A stretch of 11,333 nucleotides of DNA from Sphingopyxis sp. (GCA_012035435.1 JAAUPH010000050.1:1-11333), one strand, 5' to 3'. Shown: positions 1-7,770, counted from the stretch's first letter. Translations and numbers: made by a program. Notes: a model not told the origin generated them from the sequence alone.

Positions 1-1
1 T

Positions 2-471
2 TCGCTGTACTCCAACAAGGAGATCTTTCTCCGCGAGCTGATCTCCAACGCCTCGGACGCGTGCGACAAGCTGCGCTTCGAGGCGCTGAACAACCCGGCG
101 CTGTTCGAAGACGCGCCGAACCTCGAAGTGCGTTTGAGCTTCGACGCCGAGGCCAAGACGATCACGATCCGCGACAACGGCATCGGGTTGTCGTCCGACG
201 AGGCGGTGGCCAACCTGGGCACCATTGCCAAGAGCGGCACGCGCGAGTTCATGGCCGCGCTGGAAGGCGACCAGAAGAAGGACGCGCAGCTCATCGGCCA
301 GTTCGGCGTGGGCTTCTACTCCGCGTTCATAGTGGCGACGAGGTTACCGTGTTGACCCGTCGCGCCGATGCGCCCCCGGATCAAGGGGTGTCGTGGGTCT
401 CCGACGGGAAGGGCGAGTATCGCGTCGCAACCGTCGAGCTCGAGCAGCGGGGCACTACGGTGCAGCTCGAG
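2..471 (+). pseudogene. htpG: htpG fragment (Hsp90-family chaperone, N-terminal ATPase domain), frameshifted and truncated
   Basis: HtpG is the bacterial Hsp90, a cytosolic ATP-dependent homodimeric chaperone. The fragment enters from the left edge in frame 2 ([20 protein letters not shown]) and covers roughly residues 24-180 of a protein usually about 630 residues long. The GHKL ATPase signatures are visible: ELISNASDA with the ATP-site Asn, [13 protein letters not shown], and [15 protein letters not shown]. At about 334-336 one C appears missing (GTGGCGACG where GTGGCCGACG is expected). This shifts the frame into a stop at 355; restoring it recovers [11 protein letters not shown] and then GKGEYRVATVELEQRGTTVQL. 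Homology ends abruptly near 471, before the middle domain and dimerisation domain. From memory, [17 protein letters not shown] resembles betaproteobacterial HtpG more than sphingomonad HtpG, which suggests transfer, a chimeric assembly or contamination. The family is certain; whether it is a real genomic remnant is not. Confidence 0.85.
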
Positions 472-739
472 TACAGCAATCGCCATCCCTCGCCGGTGCG
501 GCGGGTGCTGCAGGAGCCTCGGCTTTCTTCTCGCCGTCCTTGCTTTCCGATCCGCCCGAGCAGGCTGATACCATGGCTGCCATTGCAACCATGCCAACCA
601 AGGCTTTTCCCTTCACCATAAACTCTCCCATCCCGTTTCAATTGACAGCATAGTCAACGTATTACGCATCCAACCCACTTGCAAACCTATCCCACATCGG
701 GGTCGAAGGAAAGGGCAATATGTCGGTGGCCTTTCACGA
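472..739. other. Region without a convincing gene, between the htpG fragment and the DUF3422 gene
   Basis: About 270 bp where HtpG homology has stopped. Reading on in the htpG frames gives Ser/Pro/Arg-rich peptides ending at 621 or 653 that resemble nothing I know. The part after about 570 is clearly less GC-rich than the surrounding genes. A small dyad, TTGAC-6-GTCAA, lies at 642-657. I see no stem followed by a T tract that would end transcription of the DUF3422 gene, which stops at 740. Confidence 0.6.
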
Positions 740-2011
740 TTACGACAGGGCCTTGTCGTCCGTCGTTTCCTTTAGCACTTTGTTCCGCAAATGCCGCACA
801 AAGACATAGATCAGCAGCACCACCGGCAGCGTAATCGCGCCCACAAACAAATCGGACTCCGATCCCGAAGGAAAGGCCGCCGCACCCTTGGCGACATAGG
901 CGATCAGCCCAACCAGATAATAGGCCGCCGCGATGACAGACAGCCCCTCAACCAGCGTCTGCAGCCGCAATTGCAGCTGGGTCGATCGTTCCATCGATTG
1001 CATCAAGCCGAGATTCTGGGCCTTGATCCGGCTGTCGATCCGTACATCCAATGTGTGCATCACGCCCGAGATGCGTTCGCCAATATGGCTCAGCCGCTGG
1101 CGAAAGACCGAACAGGTTCGCGACGCCGGGACCAGCCGCCGTTCGGTAAAATCGGTCAGGCTTTGATAATTGGCGACGGGCTGGACGTTGAGCGATGCCA
1201 GGCGATCTGCCGCCACTTCGGCATAGGCGGCCGTTGCGCTTAACCGAAACCCGGTGGCGGACCGGATCAGTTCCAGCTCCGATGAAATGCCCGCCAGCTG
1301 ATCGAGCAAAACCTCGTCATCCTCGTCGGCTACGGCCACCCGTTTGGCATGTTCGGACAGCTTCATTTCCAGCCCGTCAACCTGCGGCCCATATTCCTGC
1401 ACCGTCGGAAATCCGAGCAGCGCCAGGTTGCGATAGTTTCCCAATTCCTGAACGCGCTGGACAATGCGGCCACGCTCGCCTTCCGAAACGGCCCCTGCCG
1501 TAATTAGCAGCCGCCCATATCCATCGGCATGAATGCCAAAGTCCGACCAGATGCGCAGGCCCGCGTTCACGTCACAGCACACCATCTCGTGCGGCGACAG
1601 CCCCAGTCGCACAATCTGCCCGTCGATGTCAGCCGCGTCAGGCACCACGAACACGCGCGTGGCGCGCACCACGGCGCCCGGCCACTGCTCCAGCCAGTCG
1701 ACATAGCGCCCACCGACGTCGGCAGGCAGATCCACCGGAACAATCAACGTCAAAGTCGTCGCTTCGGTATGCCGTTCCCACAGAAAATGAATGTCCGGCT
1801 TGCAAAAACCCGACCCATGGCGCGGCGCAAGAGTCCAGTCATCAAAATCGGGGCGGACGTTCAACAGCCAATGGTCTTCGCGCGCGCGTTCCGCAGCATC
1901 GACAAGTCGCACGACCTGATAAATTTCGCAATGGTGGCTGACCGGAGCAAAGCGGCGCAACCGCATTTCATCAACGGCCCATCGGCGCAGGGGATGCTCG
2001 GTAAACGCCAT
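740..2011 (-). CDS. DUF3422 family membrane-anchored protein
   Basis: A 423-residue protein of unknown function. It starts with HPLRRWAVDEM and has the WERHTEATTLT segment characteristic of DUF3422, followed by a long central helical region. Near the C terminus are two hydrophobic segments, about residues 356-375 (GLSVIAAAYYLVGLIAYVAK) and 389-405 (VGAITLPVVLLIYVFVR), with a short charged tail. The layout is therefore a large soluble domain held to the inner membrane by a C-terminal hairpin. The start is well fixed: an in-frame TAG lies three codons upstream of the ATG, although no strong Shine-Dalgarno is seen. The family's usual ELHARPF-like N-terminal motif is diverged here (EMRLRRF), lacking the His. 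It lies 54 bp downstream of the bciA-like gene on the same strand, so co-transcription is possible. Family length and shape match; no biochemical role can be given. Confidence 0.87.
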   Translation of the reverse strand: MAFTEHPLRRWAVDEMRLRRFAPVSHHCEIYQVVRLVDAAERAREDHWLLNVRPDFDDWTLAPRHGSGFCKPDIHFLWERHTEATTLTLIVPVDLPADVGGRYVDWLEQWPGAVVRATRVFVVPDAADIDGQIVRLGLSPHEMVCCDVNAGLRIWSDFGIHADGYGRLLITAGAVSEGERGRIVQRVQELGNYRNLALLGFPTVQEYGPQVDGLEMKLSEHAKRVAVADEDDEVLLDQLAGISSELELIRSATGFRLSATAAYAEVAADRLASLNVQPVANYQSLTDFTERRLVPASRTCSVFRQRLSHIGERISGVMHTLDVRIDSRIKAQNLGLMQSMERSTQLQLRLQTLVEGLSVIAAAYYLVGLIAYVAKGAAAFPSGSESDLFVGAITLPVVLLIYVFVRHLRNKVLKETTDDKALS

Positions 2012-2065
2012 GCCGAACTATTCGCCAAAATCGATGCAGAGTCCATATCGCGACCGATCTTCTTG

Positions 2066-3051
2066 TTAAAAAACCGAGTGATCTGCGCGCTCATTGACTG
2101 CGGTTCCGGCGACCAGCTGGCCATAATGTTCGGCCAATGTTGCCGAGCCCGTCGATGGCGTCGCCGCGGCATCATAACGCCCGCTGTTGGGTCCAACACC
2201 AGCATCGACTCAGTGGCATAATAACGCCCGATACGCGCCAGTTCCGCTTTCCGCGCGGCGGCGGGCGCCACGCGGCCGACCGCGCTCAGCAGACCTACAA
2301 TAGCGTCGAGCAGCTTGACCGGAACTTGCCGAAACTGGGGTTCCCGCTCCAGCAAGCCGAAGAGAATCGCGCCCTGCTCGCGTGGCGTGATCGCGGGTCC
2401 GGGGCCGCCAATTGGCAAGATGCGGTCGTGCAGCCTGACATCCCCGACACAGTCGGCCAAATACTCTGCCAAGTCATCATCGCTGATTGGCTTGCACGCG
2501 GTAAGGCGCCCATCGCCAAATATCAAAAACGGCTTGCCCCGCCGCACTCGCTCCACCTGCCCGGACAAGGATTTGAAGAAGGCCGTGGGCCGCACAATCG
2601 AATAGGACATGCCGGATGCCATCAGCGCGCGCTCAAACGCCAGCTTGGCCTGTTGAAAAGCCAACAACGGCTTTTGCACACATATCGCCGATAACAGCAC
2701 CATATGCCTCACCCCGGCCACCTGCGCTGCGGCAAGTGCATCGATATGCGCCTGATAATCAATCGCCCAGGCATCGTCCGCCGCACCGGTGCGCGAAGCG
2801 AGGCACGACATCAGAACATCGAATGGCTCACCACGAAACCCGTCATCAGCAATGGATTGCGCGTCGGTTAAATGGCCATACCGCACGTTTGCGCCCGGCG
2901 GCAGATCGACACGGGCTTCTGCTGACTTACCTTGAGGACGCCGTACCAAGCAGACTACATCATGACCGCGCCGGACAAGCGCTACCGCCGCCGCCCGGCC
3001 AATCGTTCCGGTCGCGCCAATCAGCAGGATCCGTCTCAAACGGCGTAGCAC
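2066..3051 (-). CDS. bciA: BciA-like divinyl (bacterio)chlorophyllide 8-vinyl reductase / NAD(P)H-binding SDR, with a frameshift
   Basis: An atypical SDR. The Rossmann nucleotide-binding motif GATGTIG lies near the N terminus, followed by VRRP, a central YSIVRPTAFFKSLSGQ block, DGRLTACKPISDDDLAEY, IGGPGPAITPREQG and IGRYYATESMLVLDP. These match, from memory, BciA-type 8-vinyl reductases, which use NADPH to reduce the C8 vinyl group of divinyl chlorophyllide; non-phototroph homologues may have other substrates. The frame breaks at about 2179, where one G is missing on the plus strand. Restoring it gives GRYDAAATPSTG through RADHSVF and a stop at 2066, about 328 residues, normal for the family. 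The start is uncertain: GTG at 3051 leaves seven residues before ILLIGATG, but no good Shine-Dalgarno is seen, and any start above 3112 would overlap the tRNA. Family confidence is high; the precise activity is less sure. Confidence 0.75.
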
Positions 3052-3112
3052 ATGGACAAAGGAGCCTGAGGTTCGTCTCTGCCACCCAATTTCCGGGCGG
3101 CGCAAGAAAGCG

Positions 3113-3204
3113 TGGCGGAGACGGAGGGATTCGAACCCTCGGTGCCGCATTCACAGCACGACGGTTTAGCAAACCGTTGGTTTCAGCCACTCACCCACAT
3201 CTCC
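3113..3204 (-). tRNA. tRNA-Ser (anticodon GCU)
   Basis: Read on the minus strand, the acceptor stem GGAGATG pairs with CGTCTCC (one G-U). An anticodon stem ACGGT/ACCGT encloses the loop TTGCTAA, giving anticodon GCU, which reads AGC/AGU serine codons. A long variable arm typical of serine tRNAs follows. The T arm AGGG-TTCGAAT-CCCT is intact, the discriminator is G, and the 3' CCA is encoded (3113-3115). All stems pair, so it appears functional. The arm lengths suit the class II tRNA fold. Confidence 0.96.
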
Positions 3205-3244
3205 GCGCGTACCCGACCTGTGCCGGGCGATGACCTTGCAGCGG

Positions 3245-3273
3245 CCTATAGCCAGCGATTTCGCGCGCTGCAA
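3245..3273 (-). promoter_or_regulatory. Candidate sigma70-like promoter of tRNA-Ser
   Basis: On the minus strand TTGCAG (3273-3268) is followed after exactly 17 bp by TATAGG (3250-3245). Transcription would start near 3238, about 34 bases before the tRNA 5' end. The spacing is ideal and both hexamers are close to the consensus, but this is a pattern match only. Confidence 0.45.
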
Positions 3274-3400
3274 CGCCAAAACATCTTTCTGATCGCACTG
3301 AAATATCGCCAGCGCGATTCGGCTGGGCGCATTTTCGACTCAAGTCATCGCCGGTTCATTGCTCCGCCCTCAATCTGGCCCAAGATGCGGTGAAACGGCT

Positions 3401-3415
3401 CCGACCGATGGTCGG
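3401..3415 (+). promoter_or_regulatory. Small perfect hairpin just upstream of the DUF1134 ribosome binding site
   Basis: CCGACC-GAT-GGTCGG forms a perfect 6-bp stem with a 3-base loop, ending a few bases before the purine-rich GAGGGATGGG segment that precedes the ATG at 3435. In the mRNA it would sit at the edge of the ribosome landing site. It could tune translation or be an operator; no T tract follows, so it is not a terminator. Confidence 0.4.
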
Positions 3416-3434
3416 TTGAGGGATGGGAACCATC

Positions 3435-4178
3435 ATGAACGCACGCCCCTTCAGATTTTTGGCGACGCTGCTGACCGCGATCATGGTCGCCGCGACGCCG
3501 CTCGCCCATGCGCAGATGACCAGTGTCGATCCCGATACCGCGATTGACGCCGATCTGGTCAAACAGCCACAGGGTGATACTGCGTCGGCCCCGACAACGA
3601 ACGATGTCGATGGCGACCTGATCACCAACGCCCCGCCTACAGACCCCGCAGCGGCCCCGGCAACGGGTGATGCGCCCACGGTAACCGGGACCGATGCGAC
3701 GTTCAAACGCGACGACCTGATTGGTGCGGCGGAGGGCGTATTTGGCAAGGGTGCCGAAGGCCTCGCCAAGATGATTGAAAAGGTGCTGAAGGAACAGGGC
3801 GAGCCCAACGCCTATATCGTTGGGCGTGAAGCGGGCGGCGCGCTGGTGCTTGGCGTGCGCTATGGTTCCGGCACCTTGTTTCACAAGGTTGAGGGCGAAC
3901 GCCCCGCCTATTGGACCGGCCCCTCAATCGGGTTCGACGCCGGGGCCAATGCCGGCCAAACCTTCGTCCTCGTCTATAATCTGCATGACAGCGAGGATCT
4001 GTATAAACGCTACCCCGCGGGCGAAGGCGCAGCCTATCTGCTGGGCGGTTTCAACGCCAGCTATTTGCGCCGCGGCGACGTTGTGCTCATCCCGATCCGC
4101 GTTGGCGTCGGCGCGCGATTGGGCGCGAACATTGGCTATATGAAATTCCGGAAGAAGCAGAGCTGGCTGCCAATCTGA
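3435..4178 (+). CDS. DUF1134 family exported protein
   Basis: A 247-residue exported protein of unknown function. A signal peptide spans residues 1-26 (positive MNARPFRF, hydrophobic LATLLTAIMVAATP, AHA before Gln27). Residues about 28-90 are a low-complexity Asp/Thr/Pro/Ala linker. The DUF1134 domain follows, with GPSIGFDAGANAG, FVLVYNL, LYKRYPAGEGAAYLLGG, PIRVGVGARLGANIGYMKF and a Trp-containing end (WLPI). Family members are small periplasmic proteins of alphaproteobacteria, sometimes likened to lipid-binding Ysc84-type folds; I cannot confirm a ligand. ATG 3435 is preferred to the in-frame ATG at 3423 because the purine-rich GAGGGATGGG sits at proper distance only for 3435 and the signal peptide then begins typically. 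It stands alone on the plus strand and ends in a clear terminator. Confidence 0.88.
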   Translation: MNARPFRFLATLLTAIMVAATPLAHAQMTSVDPDTAIDADLVKQPQGDTASAPTTNDVDGDLITNAPPTDPAAAPATGDAPTVTGTDATFKRDDLIGAAEGVFGKGAEGLAKMIEKVLKEQGEPNAYIVGREAGGALVLGVRYGSGTLFHKVEGERPAYWTGPSIGFDAGANAGQTFVLVYNLHDSEDLYKRYPAGEGAAYLLGGFNASYLRRGDVVLIPIRVGVGARLGANIGYMKFRKKQSWLPI

Positions 4179-4208
4179 CAGACCAGCCAATCCGGGTCGC
4201 TTTCCTCA

Positions 4209-4231
4209 CCCCGCTCCGGCGGGGTATTTTT
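4209..4231 (+). terminator. Rho-independent terminator after the DUF1134 gene
   Basis: CCCCGC-TCCG-GCGGGG makes a perfect 6-bp GC stem with a 4-base loop, followed by TATTTTT. It lies 31 bp after the DUF1134 stop. On the opposite strand the hairpin has no following T tract, so for the convergent apt transcript it would at most act as a 3' stabilising hairpin. Confidence 0.85.
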
Positions 4232-4245
4232 ATCGCGAGGATGGC

Positions 4246-4800
4246 TCAATCGCTATCGAAGGCGATCAAAGTTTCGCACGCTATGCCGCTCGCGCCAAGC
4301 CGCGCACTGCCGCCAAGGTCGGGCAAGTCGATCACGAACAGCGCCGCCGCAACGTCCGCACCCGCCGCCCGCATCAATTCGGCGGTGGCGATGATCGTTC
4401 CGCCCGTCGCTAACAGGTCGTCGACCAGCACCACTCGGTCGCCAGGGTTGATCGCACCTTCATGCAGCTCGAGCCGGTCACTGCCATATTCCAGGCTGTA
4501 GTCGACGCCAATGGTGACGCCGGGCAGCTTTCCCGCCTTGCGCACCGGCACCACGCCGATCCCCAACATAACGGCCATCGCCGCGCCGAACAGGAAACCA
4601 CGCGCCTCAACCGCAACAATCGCGTCGGGCCGGTGCACCGCCGCCCGTTCGGTGAGGCGCCGGACGGTCTCGGCAAAGCCTGCCGGATGACCGATCAGCG
4701 TGGTGATATCGCGAAACTGGATCCCCGGCTTAGGAAAGTCGGCTATCGTGCGGACGAGCGCCGCAAGATCAAGGTCTGGGTGAGGCTGGGGCCATTGCAT
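4246..4800 (-). CDS. apt: Adenine phosphoribosyltransferase
   Basis: A 184-residue cytosolic enzyme that makes AMP from adenine and PRPP (purine salvage). The type I PRTase PRPP-binding loop VVLVDDLLATGGT is at residues 123-135. Other Apt signatures are FPKPGIQFRDITTL (about 22-35), VEARGFLFG (64-72), KAGKLPG (88-94) and YSLEYGSDRLELH (101-113). Length is typical of bacterial Apt. The start is supported by the purine-rich AGGGGG about 8 bases upstream. It begins 30 bp after the petC stop and is the last gene of the petABC-apt unit, so it is probably expressed with the bc1 complex; no functional link is obvious. No frame problems. Confidence 0.96.
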   Translation of the reverse strand: MQWPQPHPDLDLAALVRTIADFPKPGIQFRDITTLIGHPAGFAETVRRLTERAAVHRPDAIVAVEARGFLFGAAMAVMLGIGVVPVRKAGKLPGVTIGVDYSLEYGSDRLELHEGAINPGDRVVLVDDLLATGGTIIATAELMRAAGADVAAALFVIDLPDLGGSARLGASGIACETLIAFDSD

Positions 4801-4830
4801 ATCAACACCCCCTGCCCGCGCCCTAACCGA

Positions 4831-5664
4831 TCAATGCTTCTTGTCGGCCCAAATCGCCTTGTAAGACATGAAGGCCAGCGTGGTGAAGATCAGCAGGAAC
4901 CCGATTACGGCCCAGCCGGCCCATACGCGCGTCACCTGATTGGGTTCGGCGGTCCACACCAGAAATGCTGTCACATCCTTGGCCATCTGATCGACCGATG
5001 CCTTGGTGCCATCATCGAACGTAACCTGATCATCGATCGCCAGCGGCTGCGCCATCGCGATGTTGAGGTTTGCGAAATAGGGATTGAAGTGCAAGGTCGC
5101 GCTCGGCATCAATTCCTTCGGCAGCGGCTTGCCGTCCTTATTCTTATAGGTCGCGGGATCAGCATAACCGGTCAGCAGCGAGTAGACATAGTTTTTGCCA
5201 TCTTCGCGGGCCTTGGTGATCAGCGACAGGTCGGGCGGATAGGCGCCATTGTTGGCAGCGCGAGCGCCCACTTCATTGGGATAGGGCGAGGGCCATTTGT
5301 CCGCCGCCACGCCTTCGCGCGTTGCCGCTTCGCCCGTGTCCGGATTGATCGACGCCACCTGAAAACCCTTGGCAAAGGCCTTGATCTGACCCTCATCATA
5401 GCCAAGATCGGCCAAGTTGCGAAACGCCACCTGGCTGAGGCCGTGGCACGCCGAGCAGACTTCCTTATAGACCTTCAGCCCGCGCTGAAGCTGCGCCGTG
5501 TCCCAATGCGGGGCCATGCCATCGCTAGCCAGATGCACATCACGCGGCTTTTTGACGAAGCTGTACATCACGTTTGGCTCATTCGTGAGCGGCGTTGTAA
5601 AAATCGCCAGCAGCAGGGCAGTGATAAAGCCCAAACCTGCGAGCATTGCGACCGGACGAACCAT
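4831..5664 (-). CDS. petC: Cytochrome c1 subunit of the bc1 complex
   Basis: A 277-residue membrane-anchored c-type cytochrome that passes electrons from the Rieske protein to soluble or membrane cytochrome c. The heme c site is CSACH (Cys70, Cys73, His74); the likely axial Met is Met204 in NPYFANLNIAM. An N-terminal hydrophobic segment (residues about 5-24) acts as export signal, and a C-terminal helix (about 247-268) anchors it with the heme domain in the periplasm. PPDLS (143-147) is typical of the family. The ATG at 5664 has GGGAG 9 bases upstream; longer in-frame starts would run into petB. The gap from petB is 28 bp, and the genes are separate rather than fused as in fbcH of some Rhizobiales. 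The segment after the Met ligand (AQPL) differs from the usual PPPL. Confidence 0.96.
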   Translation of the reverse strand: MVRPVAMLAGLGFITALLLAIFTTPLTNEPNVMYSFVKKPRDVHLASDGMAPHWDTAQLQRGLKVYKEVCSACHGLSQVAFRNLADLGYDEGQIKAFAKGFQVASINPDTGEAATREGVAADKWPSPYPNEVGARAANNGAYPPDLSLITKAREDGKNYVYSLLTGYADPATYKNKDGKPLPKELMPSATLHFNPYFANLNIAMAQPLAIDDQVTFDDGTKASVDQMAKDVTAFLVWTAEPNQVTRVWAGWAVIGFLLIFTTLAFMSYKAIWADKKH

Positions 5665-5692
5665 CTTGTTCAGCTCCCAAATATTCTGGCGG

Positions 5693-6994
5693 TCAGGCCG
5701 TGGCCGGCGTGGCGAGGGCCGACGTGGTGACGCGGGTTCCGCCCTTGCCCTGCAGCACAGCCTCGGTGATCGAATTCGGCATCGGCAAAGGACGTTCAAT
5801 CCGCGACACGATCGGCAAAATGACCAGGAAGTGAGCGAAATAGTACAGCGCACCCAGCTGGCTCAGCAGCACCCACGGCTGTTCCGCAGGCATCATGCCG
5901 CACACCCCGAGCAGCAGCACGTCGGCGACCAGCACCCAAAAGAAGATGCGATAGAGCGGACGATAGTTGGTCGACCGCACCGGCGAACCGTCAAGCCATG
6001 GCAGGAAGAACAAGAGCGCAATCGACGCAAACATCGCAATCACGCCCCAAAGCTTCGCGTCGATCCACAGGAAGTTGAAGGTAAAGGCCTTCAAAATCGC
6101 ATAGAATGGCAGGAAATACCATTCGGGCACGATGTGCGCAGGGGTCGAAAGCGGGTTGGCCGGGATATAATTATCCGGATGGCCGAGCAGGTTCGGGCTG
6201 AAGAAAATCAGGCTGGAGAAGACCAGCAGGAAGATGCCCAGGCCGAACGCGTCCTTCGCGGTGTAATAGGGGTGAAACGGCACCGTGTCCGATTCCGTCT
6301 TCACCGCGATCCCGGTCGGGTTGTTCGAACCCGGAATATGCAGCGCCCAGATGTGCAGGATAATCACCCCGGCAATCACGAACGGCAGCAAATAGTGGAG
6401 CGAGAAGAAGCGGTTCAGCGCCGCATTGTCCGGCACAAAGCCCCCCAGCAGCCACTGACGCAGCGGCTCACCAACCAGCGGAATGGCCGAGAAGAAGCCG
6501 GTGATAACCTGCGCGCCCCAGAAGCTCATCTGGCCCCAAGGCAGCACATAGCCCATGAACGCGGTCGCCATCATCAACAGGAAAATCACGACGCCCAGCA
6601 ACCACACCATTTCGCGCGGCGCCTTGTACGATCCGTAATAAAGCCCTCGGAAAATATGGAGATAAACGACGATGAAGAACATGCTCGCACCGTTCATGTG
6701 CGCGTAGCGGATGAACCAGCCGTAATTCACATCGCGCATGATATGCTCGACCGAATTGAATGCGATATCCACATTGGCCGAATAGTGCATGGCCAAGATA
6801 ATGCCGGAAATAATCTGCACCGCCAGCGCGGCTCCGGCGAGCACGCCGAAGTTCCAGAAATAATTGAGGTTGCGCGGAACCGGATAGCCCGCGCCGACCG
6901 CATTATAAACAAGGCGGGGGAAAGGAAGCCGTTCGTCAATCCACTGCGTGAATGGGTTGGTCGGCTGATACTGCTGTGCCCAGGGAAAGCTCAT
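5693..6994 (-). CDS. petB: Cytochrome b subunit of the bc1 complex
   Basis: A 433-residue multi-pass inner-membrane protein, the core of the ubiquinol:cytochrome c oxidoreductase, holding hemes bL and bH and the Qo and Qi quinone sites. The four axial histidines sit in two pairs, each spaced by 14: His99/His113 in helix B and His200/His214 in helix D. The Qo motif PEWY is at residues 290-293, and [14 protein letters not shown] (about 148-161) is the conserved cd-helix region. The length and C-terminal helices fit a full-length bacterial cytochrome b with both N- and C-terminal domains. The start has GGAG 9-12 bases upstream and follows the petA stop by 11 bp. The frame is intact throughout. 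Confidence 0.98.
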   Translation of the reverse strand: MSFPWAQQYQPTNPFTQWIDERLPFPRLVYNAVGAGYPVPRNLNYFWNFGVLAGAALAVQIISGIILAMHYSANVDIAFNSVEHIMRDVNYGWFIRYAHMNGASMFFIVVYLHIFRGLYYGSYKAPREMVWLLGVVIFLLMMATAFMGYVLPWGQMSFWGAQVITGFFSAIPLVGEPLRQWLLGGFVPDNAALNRFFSLHYLLPFVIAGVIILHIWALHIPGSNNPTGIAVKTESDTVPFHPYYTAKDAFGLGIFLLVFSSLIFFSPNLLGHPDNYIPANPLSTPAHIVPEWYFLPFYAILKAFTFNFLWIDAKLWGVIAMFASIALLFFLPWLDGSPVRSTNYRPLYRIFFWVLVADVLLLGVCGMMPAEQPWVLLSQLGALYYFAHFLVILPIVSRIERPLPMPNSITEAVLQGKGGTRVTTSALATPATA

Positions 6995-7005
6995 CTTCGC
7001 GCTCC

Positions 7006-7565
7006 TCAGCCGATCATCACAACGGTGTCGGACGTAAATTCATAGGGCGGCACGACCAAGTTGGTCGGCGCTGGACCCTTGCGGATGCGGCCTGCCGTAT
7101 CATAATGCGAGCCGTGGCACGGGCAGAAATAGCCGCCGAAATCCCCCTTGGCCTCACCCTCCGCGGCGCCCAGCGGCACACAGCCCAAATGGGTGCAAAC
7201 GCCCAGCGTAATCAGCCAATTTTCCTTGCCCGGTTTGGTGCGCTCGGCCAGTGTTTCCGAGTCTCGCAGGTCGCCTGCTGCGGTTGCGTTGGCGGTTTCA
7301 ATCTCTTGCGGCGTCAGGTTGCGGACGAACACCGGCTGCTTGCGCCAGCTGGTCTTGATCGCCTGCCCCGGCTGGATCGCCGAGATGTCAACTTCCGACG
7401 ACGATAGAGCCAGCACGTCGGCCGAGGGCGCCATTTGCGATACCAGCGGGGATCACCACGGCGGCCCGCGCCAACCCCGGCGAAACTTACCGTCGCGATA
7501 TGGATGAAATCGCGCCGCCGCGGACCTTCTCCGACTCCGGCGTTGGTTTCCGATGTGCTGGCCAT
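7006..7565 (-). CDS. petA: Rieske iron-sulfur subunit of the bc1 complex, with two compensable 1-base insertions
   Basis: First gene of the petABC-apt operon. Corrected, it is a 185-residue protein that carries electrons from the Qo site to cytochrome c1. A twin-arginine export signal (RRRDFIHIA, residues 16-24) leads into the single transmembrane anchor. The [2Fe-2S] boxes are CTHLGC (Cys123, His125, disulfide Cys128) and CPCHGS (Cys147, disulfide Cys149, His150). The frame breaks twice: one extra G in the run 7448-7451 and one extra C in 7465-7467 (plus strand). Removing both restores [20 protein letters not shown] and the exact family layout. As raw sequence only the part from 7434 down is in frame, so automated calls may give a 142-residue protein lacking the signal. 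Start ATG 7565 has AAGGGCGAG just upstream. Because bc1 is important and the rest is perfect, I infer sequencing error, not decay. Confidence 0.93.
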
Positions 7566-7770
7566 ATTCTCGCCCTTGCGAACTTGCGTTAAAAAATGAC
7601 AATTTCCGTAACGGCAGCAGGTCGCAAGTCTGTCCGGACAAGCCATCCGGCAAGGGCGTGGCTGCCGCCCCGATTGGCGGCCTGATAGCGAGCGCGTCCA
7701 GAATTGCCAACAGGCAATTTTCAGTTGCGAAACAGTCGCATTTCTACGGTCTGGGCGCTATGCCCCGTGC
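7566..7770. promoter_or_regulatory. Divergent intergenic region between petA and trmL, with three dyads
   Basis: About 205 bp between divergent genes must hold the promoters of the pet operon (minus) and of trmL-hemF (plus). Three perfect inverted repeats are seen: TGTCCGGACA (7631-7640); AATTGCC-AACA-GGCAATT (7702-7719, 7-bp arms); and TGCGA-AACAG-TCGCA (7726-7740). An A-rich stretch lies at 7590-7604. I could not assign clear -35/-10 hexamers. The dyads may be operator sites; no known consensus (such as FnrL TTGAT-N4-ATCAA) is matched. Confidence 0.5.

Noticed and set aside
61..653. Plus-strand open frames overlapping the htpG fragment in other frames
   Set aside because: Arg/Ser-rich shadow translations. 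The Hsp90 frame explains the DNA up to 471, and nothing recognisable lies beyond.
642..657. TTGAC-6-GTCAA dyad read as a promoter -35 box
   Set aside because: No -10 hexamer at suitable spacing and no plus-strand gene downstream.
1529..2221. Plus-strand open frame opposite the DUF3422 gene and the end of the BciA-like gene
   Set aside because: Shadow of conserved minus-strand genes, with no family similarity.
3052..3150. N-terminal extension of the BciA-like protein up to 3150
   Set aside because: It would overlap the 3' end of tRNA-Ser and adds Arg-rich sequence before the Rossmann motif that the family does not have.
4462..5730. Long plus-strand open frame (422 codons) opposite apt and petC
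   Set aside because: Antisense shadow of two well-conserved genes; no recognisable motif.
5498..7045. Long plus-strand open frame (515 codons) opposite petB and petC
   Set aside because: It is rich in Arg, His and Gln, as expected for the antisense of GC-rich genes, and lies over unquestionable cytochrome genes.
7702..7719. AATTGCC-AACA-GGCAATT followed by TT as a terminator
   Set aside because: It lies between divergent genes where no transcript needs ending, and the T tract is short. Better treated as a possible operator.
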